A stretch of DNA of 64,000 nt, taken from NCBI RefSeq assembly GCF_036322805.1, contig NZ_AP027272.1, positions 3,534,001 to 3,598,000 on the forward strand, in the 5' to 3' direction. How positions within the stretch are numbered: the stretch's first letter is position 1; each line of letters opens with the position of its first letter. Positions 58,619 to 64,000 of this stretch are shown in pieces. Made by a program: the position numbers and the translations under genes. The notes under the pieces are model-generated. The model did no database searches. It was not told the DNA's origin and saw only the letters and a program-made list of their open reading frames with translations. The stretch is from Planctobacterium marinum. GTDB lineage: Bacteria; Pseudomonadota; Gammaproteobacteria; Enterobacterales; Alteromonadaceae.

Positions 58619-59538
58619 TTGATTAGTTGCTCTTGTAAGTGTTGACAGTTTTCTCGTAATGAATTCATACCTCGTTTGAAGGTGAATGTAGCAAGCTTAC
58701 AGTGTTGAGCTAGCTGCAAACCTTCTTCAAATTTTTGTTGCTCATTGTCTTGCCCATTTAAGTACACACGGTGAAAACCATGATAAAAGGTTTTTTTAAG
58801 TGCCTTGAAACCTTTAATTTGCTGTATTCCTTGCGGAGCCACTTCATCACTGCGCCACTCTTGCAAACTAATAATACCGGCTAGTTTTAAAGAGCGGTTA
58901 ATAACTGAATTGAGTGAGAAGTTATTTGTGGGCAACGACAGCCAAAACTTGTTGAGTTGAGCCCGAATTCTGCATAAATTTTCGCAGTCAATATCGAAGT
59001 ACTCCAGACTGTTTTGCCAAAGTTTTAGCGCGGGTATGCCGGGATCTACCATTATCCCCTCTTCTGTATGGTAATAGCTACAAAACTCGTCACTTATCAC
59101 TGTCGAGCCTAGATATTTCTGTAATGCGAGAGCAAAAGTAGAACTACCAACAGGAGAGATACCTGATATTAACCAAACTTTTTTATTTAGTTCGACTAGT
59201 GCGCCTTTGAGCAAATTCCTGCCTCGTTGGTAGCTCAAAGCCGCCCAGGCAATACTCAGAATAAATGGCGATAAGTCATTAAGCGGGCAATCTGATTCAA
59301 GTTCCATTAAAATACTATTACCATCGGTAATCAAGAATCGTCCAACGCCGGGCAATCTTATGAGTGCCTCATTGCGTTTTAGCATGAAAGTGATTTCTTG
59401 CTGGACCGGGTTAACTAGCGTTGTTGCCACCTTTGCAAGTCTTATTGTTACATCCGGTTCAATAGTTGCGAGGCTGTTTAGAGGGGCTAGCGCAATGTCT
59501 GACTTTATATATAAACCGTTAAAATAGTAATAGTGCAT
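58615..59538 (-). CDS. Degenerate HprK-like protein (probable pseudokinase)
   Basis: Resembles the upstream HprK-like kinase in size, layout and position. Its P-loop equivalent reads SGISPVGSST instead of GxSGxGKST, so the catalytic Lys is absent. A TVISDEFCSYY segment sits where the kinase has its acidic motif. An ATP-dependent kinase activity is therefore unlikely. The frame opens with TTG at 59559; I prefer ATG 59538 because the first seven residues look like overlap artefact, though neither start has a strong ribosome site. Possibly a regulatory or substrate-binding partner of the active paralogue. Confidence 0.68.
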   Translation of the reverse strand: MHYYYFNGLYIKSDIALAPLNSLATIEPDVTIRLAKVATTLVNPVQQEITFMLKRNEALIRLPGVGRFLITDGNSILMELESDCPLNDLSPFILSIAWAALSYQRGRNLLKGALVELNKKVWLISGISPVGSSTFALALQKYLGSTVISDEFCSYYHTEEGIMVDPGIPALKLWQNSLEYFDIDCENLCRIRAQLNKFWLSLPTNNFSLNSVINRSLKLAGIISLQEWRSDEVAPQGIQQIKGFKALKKTFYHGFHRVYLNGQDNEQQKFEEGLQLAQHCKLATFTFKRGMNSLRENCQHLQEQLIK

Positions 59539-59543
59539 GTGTT

Positions 59544-60461
59544 TTAAAAAGTCCCCCAATGCTGGACCAGTGCGTCAAGAACTTGTTCTGTCATTGCAAA
59601 GTTTTTAGGGCGGACCAACTCAAAACACAAGGTTTGATTAGCTAGTACCATGGTTTTTTTAAAGAGCTGTTCAGTCTTTGTCGTGTTATTTTGTTGCAAA
59701 CCAAAAAAATAGGAATTCAGAAGTGCTTTAGCGGCACTGAAACCAGTCATAGTTTTTATTGCTACGCTGTTGCCTTGTTCGGGTTCCTTCAGAAAATAAA
59801 TGGCACGAATTGGTTGTGGGTGTAAGCAAAATTTATCATCTTCAATACTCTGATAATATTTCCCTTTATTTAGCCATGCTCTATTATGCGGTTGAGGAGT
59901 TTCGTTTAGATATTTGAGTGTTTGCCGCCACAACCGAAAATAAGGCACGCCAGCTCGCATGATTGCGGTTTGCTCATTCAATTCAACGATACCCAGATCT
60001 TCCGTAATTACTGGATAACCACGTTGCATTAGCATGGCGGCTAAAGTTGATTTGCCGGCACCGGAGTGACCTTGAAAAGCTATCGCCTGGCCCGCCACAG
60101 ATACGGCACTGACGTGCAGAGATAACATGTCTTTTAATATTGCGTAAGCTGGCAATATTGTGTTGAGCAAAAAAGTTCTGAATCCCTCAATATCCACAGG
60201 GTGTAATTGTTGCCAGTAAATGAAGCCCTGCTGTAATACAATCTCCCCGACTTTAGGGTGAAAGAGACGAAAACCGCCATCAAGCCATTGATATTCTCCG
60301 CCATCGAGAGGGCGCGAACATTGTATTGTCGTAAAAGACGGAATGATATTCACCTTAATAGTGAGTTCAACCTTCAGTCTTGTCTCAATCAACGACTGGG
60401 ATAAACTTGGTAATTCAATTGGACTTTCGAGGGTAAACCCCGCAATTTGATAAACAGGCAC
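59544..60461 (-). CDS. HprK-related serine kinase-like protein
   Basis: A 305-residue protein with the C-terminal domain of HPr kinase/phosphorylase. The Walker A loop GHSGAGKS is at 131-138, followed by an acidic ITEDLG motif at 152-157. The N-terminal ~110 residues differ from those of true HPr kinases. Such HprK-related proteins are found next to PqqD-like and asparagine-synthetase-like genes, and in the paeninodin-type lasso systems a related kinase phosphorylates the peptide's C-terminal Ser. Here the predicted core ends in Thr-Thr. It uses a GTG start and heads the minus-strand trio, diverging from the cyclase gene. Confidence 0.82.
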   Translation of the reverse strand: MPVYQIAGFTLESPIELPSLSQSLIETRLKVELTIKVNIIPSFTTIQCSRPLDGGEYQWLDGGFRLFHPKVGEIVLQQGFIYWQQLHPVDIEGFRTFLLNTILPAYAILKDMLSLHVSAVSVAGQAIAFQGHSGAGKSTLAAMLMQRGYPVITEDLGIVELNEQTAIMRAGVPYFRLWRQTLKYLNETPQPHNRAWLNKGKYYQSIEDDKFCLHPQPIRAIYFLKEPEQGNSVAIKTMTGFSAAKALLNSYFFGLQQNNTTKTEQLFKKTMVLANQTLCFELVRPKNFAMTEQVLDALVQHWGTF

Positions 60462-60593
60462 GAAGTATTAAAACCGTTAAATGTTAGTTCAGGCCATTTT
60501 AAGTAATAGCCTTTAGAAATTTAGTCTGAAAGGTTACCATAACCCCGTCAAATTTAAAAAACTTAGTCTTTGTAGCTATTAGTTGAGAGTAAT
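60462..60593. promoter_or_regulatory. Divergent intergenic region between kinase and cyclase genes
   Basis: This AT-rich 132-base gap must hold promoters for both the minus-strand kinase unit and the plus-strand cyclase. I see no sequence good enough to name a -35/-10 pair. A GAGAG ribosome site lies just before the cyclase ATG. Confidence 0.4.
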
Positions 60594-62549
60594 ATGAGTG
60601 CGATTGCAGGGTTGCTCCGTTTAGACGGTGTAAATGTTGATGCGGCAGATTTAGAGCGCATGGTTATGGCGTTATTGCCTCACGGCCCGGACAAGCAACA
60701 GATATGGACACATCAAGAACTTGGGTTGGCGCATTGCCTAATGCGTTTTACTCCAGAGGACTATTTTGAAAAGCAACCTGTTACAGATAAAGGTAATGGA
60801 ACTGCAATGGTGTTTGCTGGGCGAATTGACAACCGCAGCGAATTAGTAGAGCGATTAGAATTACCGAAGTCTGATGTCATTAGTGACAGTCAACTGGCTC
60901 AGTTAGCTTATTTAAAATGGAACACGAAAGCCTTTCCCCTTGTTATTGGTGATTGGGTATGGGCTATTTGGTCACAAAACAAAAAACAGTTACAACTGGT
61001 TCGAGATCCGCAGGGATACAGTCGCAGTCTGCACTATTCTTTACAAGCAAACTTTTTTGCTTTTAGCACTGCACCTAAAGGATTAATGGCATTACCCGGC
61101 ATGCCAAGAAAGATGAATCGAGCTGCTTTAGCAGATTTTTTGATTTTGAATCATGATGATATGACCAGCACTTTATACGAAGGGGTAAAACGGCTCGCAC
61201 CGGGACATTTGTTAACCTTTGATACTGTCAGTTGCGCAATAGAAGTAAAACGTTACTGGCAAATCAATACTGAACAGAGAATCAGCTACAAAAAAGAGCA
61301 AGATTATGTAGATCATTTCAAGCAGTTATTTGAACAAGTGGTAGATAGTCAACTGCGCACTTGTCATGCCGTGGGTGCATTTATGAGTGGTGGTATTGAC
61401 TCATCAGCGGTTGCTACAAGCGCCGCTAAATTATTGGCTAGACAAGGTAAAAACTTATCTAGTTATACTTCAATACCCCAGCGAGATTTTGACGGCCCAA
61501 CCCCATGGGGGCGATACAACGATGAAACTCCGTTGGTCAATGCCATTGCTAAAATGACCCCAAATTTAACGCCGCACTTTGTTGCTAGTGAAGGTTTAGA
61601 TCAACTATCTGGTATAGATAACTATCTTGAACAGGCAGAGGCCCCTATACGCAACCCCGATAACCGGGTTTGGATGGAAACCATTATGCGCACAGCAGCT
61701 GCTAATAATGAAAGGGTTTTATTAACTGGACAACAGGGAAATTATACGATTTCCTACGAAGGCAATTGGTCATTAGCTCCTTGGTTCAAGAGTTTTAATT
61801 GGTCCAAACTGTTGCATGGAATTAAACAACTTAATGGCTATCGTGGAAGGGACCTATCATTTATTGTTAAAAACCAAATAGCGAAGCCCTTGCTACCGCA
61901 ATGGCTATATCGAATGTTGGTTGAGTGTTTCACTGAGCACCACTCTATTTGGTCAGCCAATTGTTTAATTAATCCCGAATTTGCAAATCAAATAAAAGTT
62001 GCGTTAAGAGCAAATGAGGCCGGCTTTTCTCCCTACTGGCAATTTCCGGTCTGCTCTCGAGAGGTTAGGAAGCTTAGTTTGGTTGCGCTCAATTTCTCTG
62101 GAGATTTACACGAAAGTTGGCGAGCTTCATTCGGCACGGAACTGAGGGATCCGACTGCTGACAGGCGCATAATAGAATATTGTTTGGCTATTCCCGATGA
62201 ACAATACTTGAATCGAAAAGGTTTGCGCTGGCTGGCAACCCGGGCTTTTGCCGAACAACTACCAAAGGCAGTACTACACAATAACTTGCGTGGTACGCAA
62301 GATCCGGGTTGGTATTTGCGTATGCAACAAAGCAAAAGAGAGCTTGAATTAGAATACGAACGATTGGTACAAAACACCACGGCGCAGCAAGTGCTAGATT
62401 TACCAAGGATGAGACAATTGTTGAACGACTGGCCAGACAATTCTGCGAACTGGAATTCGAAACAAATAATAGGTAGATACCGGCTAGGATTGTCACGAGC
62501 CATAATGGTAGGACGTTATATACGCTGGTTTGAAGGAGACAAACGTTAA
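60594..62549 (+). CDS. Asparagine-synthetase-like lasso cyclase (lasso C-like)
   Basis: A 651-residue class B asparagine-synthetase homologue. The N-terminal glutaminase-like domain starts MSAIAGLLRLDG: the catalytic Cys2 of glutamine-hydrolysing enzymes is Ser, so it should not make ammonia from glutamine. The C-terminal synthetase domain has an intact pyrophosphate loop SGGIDSS at 265-271 and can adenylate a carboxylate. That combination is typical of lasso cyclases, which activate an Asp/Glu side chain for attack by the peptide N-terminus. Together with the nearby precursor and PqqD protein this supports a macrolactam role. A beta-lactam-synthetase-like role is the main alternative. Confidence 0.8.
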   Translation: MSAIAGLLRLDGVNVDAADLERMVMALLPHGPDKQQIWTHQELGLAHCLMRFTPEDYFEKQPVTDKGNGTAMVFAGRIDNRSELVERLELPKSDVISDSQLAQLAYLKWNTKAFPLVIGDWVWAIWSQNKKQLQLVRDPQGYSRSLHYSLQANFFAFSTAPKGLMALPGMPRKMNRAALADFLILNHDDMTSTLYEGVKRLAPGHLLTFDTVSCAIEVKRYWQINTEQRISYKKEQDYVDHFKQLFEQVVDSQLRTCHAVGAFMSGGIDSSAVATSAAKLLARQGKNLSSYTSIPQRDFDGPTPWGRYNDETPLVNAIAKMTPNLTPHFVASEGLDQLSGIDNYLEQAEAPIRNPDNRVWMETIMRTAAANNERVLLTGQQGNYTISYEGNWSLAPWFKSFNWSKLLHGIKQLNGYRGRDLSFIVKNQIAKPLLPQWLYRMLVECFTEHHSIWSANCLINPEFANQIKVALRANEAGFSPYWQFPVCSREVRKLSLVALNFSGDLHESWRASFGTELRDPTADRRIIEYCLAIPDEQYLNRKGLRWLATRAFAEQLPKAVLHNNLRGTQDPGWYLRMQQSKRELELEYERLVQNTTAQQVLDLPRMRQLLNDWPDNSANWNSKQIIGRYRLGLSRAIMVGRYIRWFEGDKR

Positions 62550-62585
62550 GGTCCAGGCAGTCCAAAGTGCCGGGCATGAACTATT

Positions 62586-63567
62586 TCAATAGCGCTCCAA
62601 TCTAACTGGCAATCGATGCCCCCAATTTTCTTTGCGCCAAGGTCCATCGATGAAGTACGAAGACTCATGGGCAAAGTTTAAATAGCCACAAGAAGACAAA
62701 ATTAAGCGTTGGTCATCTTCCACTATCGCCCTTCGACCATGCATATGTCGTGAGTTATCTAACATAAGAACATCAGACTCCTGCCAGTTAACCTCATGGG
62801 TAATCTGCTCAGCCTCATCTTTGACGGTCTGTAAAAGCTCAGTTGAAACCAACGTACCATCGCCAAAGAATGGAAAGTTCTTCAGCTTATGCCTGAATCG
62901 CGCGATGAGTAACAAGTTGCCAAACGCCAATTGATTTTTCCACATTGGCTTGTGTAACGCTGGTACGATGTAAGATGAGGATATTCCATCTTTTGTTTTG
63001 ATGAAATTAAAAGGACAATCACTTCTGATTGAGCTTAAATCATTCTTGTCGTTCAACCAGAAATCGAGTTCTTCTTGCGTCGCCCTGTTTTGATAGACCA
63101 AAAAATTTTTCTTCAACCGCTTTTGATCATTTACATCAAGTTTCTTGTCTAACCTTTTTACAAGCTCAATTCCATCACAAATAGTGGTTTGTCCTCCAGA
63201 GGTTGGTGGTTTTAAACAGGCAAAAAAACAGACTTCTGGCTTCCATGGGTCTTTAGCGAGTTCAGCGTTCAATGGAAATTCATCAAAGCCCAAATTAACG
63301 GTTTGAATATTATTTTTTCCATCTAATAGTTTTCGCTGTTTACTACCGTTGAATACCGAAAAATCACAAAACGATTGCGCGAAGCTTCTAAATATAGCTT
63401 GATCTGTTTTAAATCCGCGAAATAAAAGTGCACCTTTGTCAAGATAGGCTTCAATGATTTGTTGTCGATCGATGTTAGTTAAACGTTCATCTTTACAGTT
63501 AGGATTAACTTCGAGATAAATACCGAGATCTTTTAACGTGATGTAGGGGATGTCATCAGAGGGACCC
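62586..63567 (-). pseudogene. TauD/TfdA-family dioxygenase, broken at the 5' end
   Basis: Homology to Fe(II)/2-oxoglutarate dioxygenases runs in one frame from 63567 (DIPYITLKDLGIYLEVN, then GALLFRGFKTD and IFRSFAQSFC) to the stop near 62586. No ATG, GTG or TTG occurs in this frame before TTG 63293, which is well inside the domain. Just upstream, another frame reads ETWRNIGSL and runs into stops, consistent with a one-base frameshift near 63557. The first metal ligand is also lost: relatives have LH-x-E where this has LNAE, while the distal His (RHMHGRR) remains. Decayed, or an N-terminally truncated protein from TTG 63293. A link to the peptide locus is only positional. Confidence 0.65.
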
Positions 63568-64000
63568 TATATTTCGCCAGGTTTCTAAAATGATTTGGGT
63601 GTAAGAGTACGGAAGACTTAGTATGCCACAAAGCTTGCAAAGCTACTATCGATGTGTACCGAACTTACAGGGGCATAAATTAGCTCTTGTAACACCTGTT
63701 TTTTCCCAGCAAAGAGAAGTTTTACAACGAAAACCATGCAATCCACTATGTTGCTTAACATTTTATCCCCCGGGGTAATTGCGCCAGATCCCAACTACTC
63801 TTCTTCTTATGCCTGTATAACGCTGTGTTTGAGCATTACTGAGACGTTGACACGCCATAAGCCTCTTTTCAATGCAGTTTATGTAATTCTCGAAAAGTAA
63901 CCCATTAACATCAGACTATTTCGATATCAATACTATATTTGGGTATTATATAAACATCAAAGCCCCATTTTAAATGAAGAAAAATTGCAGTGTTCTGGTA
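63568..64000. other. Terminal stretch without recognisable gene
   Basis: The last 430 bases are AT-rich and hold only short frames. A possible 51-codon frame on the plus strand from 63623 has no clear ribosome site or family resemblance. Confidence 0.5.

Noticed and set aside
63623-63778. 51-codon open frame near the window end
   Set aside because: No convincing ribosome site or homology; composition is not gene-like.

Overview
The window is chromosomal DNA of a marine-type gammaproteobacterium, most likely of the Alteromonadales. Two things suggest this: the rpsB-tsf-pyrH-frr-uppS-cdsA-dxr-rseP-bamA-skp-lpxD-fabZ-lpxA-lpxB-rnhB-dnaE-accA order seen across Gammaproteobacteria, and the accessory content (an HD-GYP protein, a GGDEF protein, a giant GlyGly-CTERM protein). 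The assignment is inferred from gene order and family resemblance; no search was run. I saw no tRNA, rRNA or CRISPR array.

Layout. Positions 1-6108 hold signalling and membrane genes: a GAF/HD-GYP protein, a patatin-like lipase, a SemiSWEET, a CPA2 cation/proton antiporter and a GGDEF protein. Positions 6105-26870, on the minus strand, are the core block for translation, envelope and lipid A biogenesis and DNA replication. It starts at a strong rpsB promoter with a GC-rich discriminator and a structured S2-type leader. Hairpins lie between rpsB and tsf, after tsf and after accA. Positions 26939-28459 encode a Wzz/GumC-like chain-length protein. Positions 28968-30420 are a graveyard of two decayed insertion sequences (IS21 and ISAs1 types).

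Positions 30572-53818 are a minus-strand four-gene unit of about 23 kb. In transcription order it encodes a 5,230-residue modular surface protein with a GlyGly-CTERM tail, a seven-haem c-type cytochrome with TPRs, an FG-GAP/UnbV (CRTAC1-like) secreted protein, and a thioredoxin-fold DUF255 protein. The giant gene carries eleven 285-bp repeats with an 855-bp higher-order period.

Positions 53934-62549 form the most interesting accessory region. On the plus strand are two secreted unknowns and a secreted protein with an S74-type C-terminal chaperone domain. Sixteen bases after that comes a 43-codon gene for a lasso-like precursor peptide, followed one base later by a PqqD/B1-like recognition protein. 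Then come three minus-strand genes (HprK-like kinase, degenerate HprK-like pseudokinase, sulfotransferase) and a plus-strand asparagine-synthetase-like cyclase that lacks the glutaminase cysteine. Together these resemble a lasso-peptide (RiPP) locus with unusual tailoring genes and no B2 leader protease in view. A broken TauD-like dioxygenase lies next to it. The final 430 bases hold nothing I recognise.
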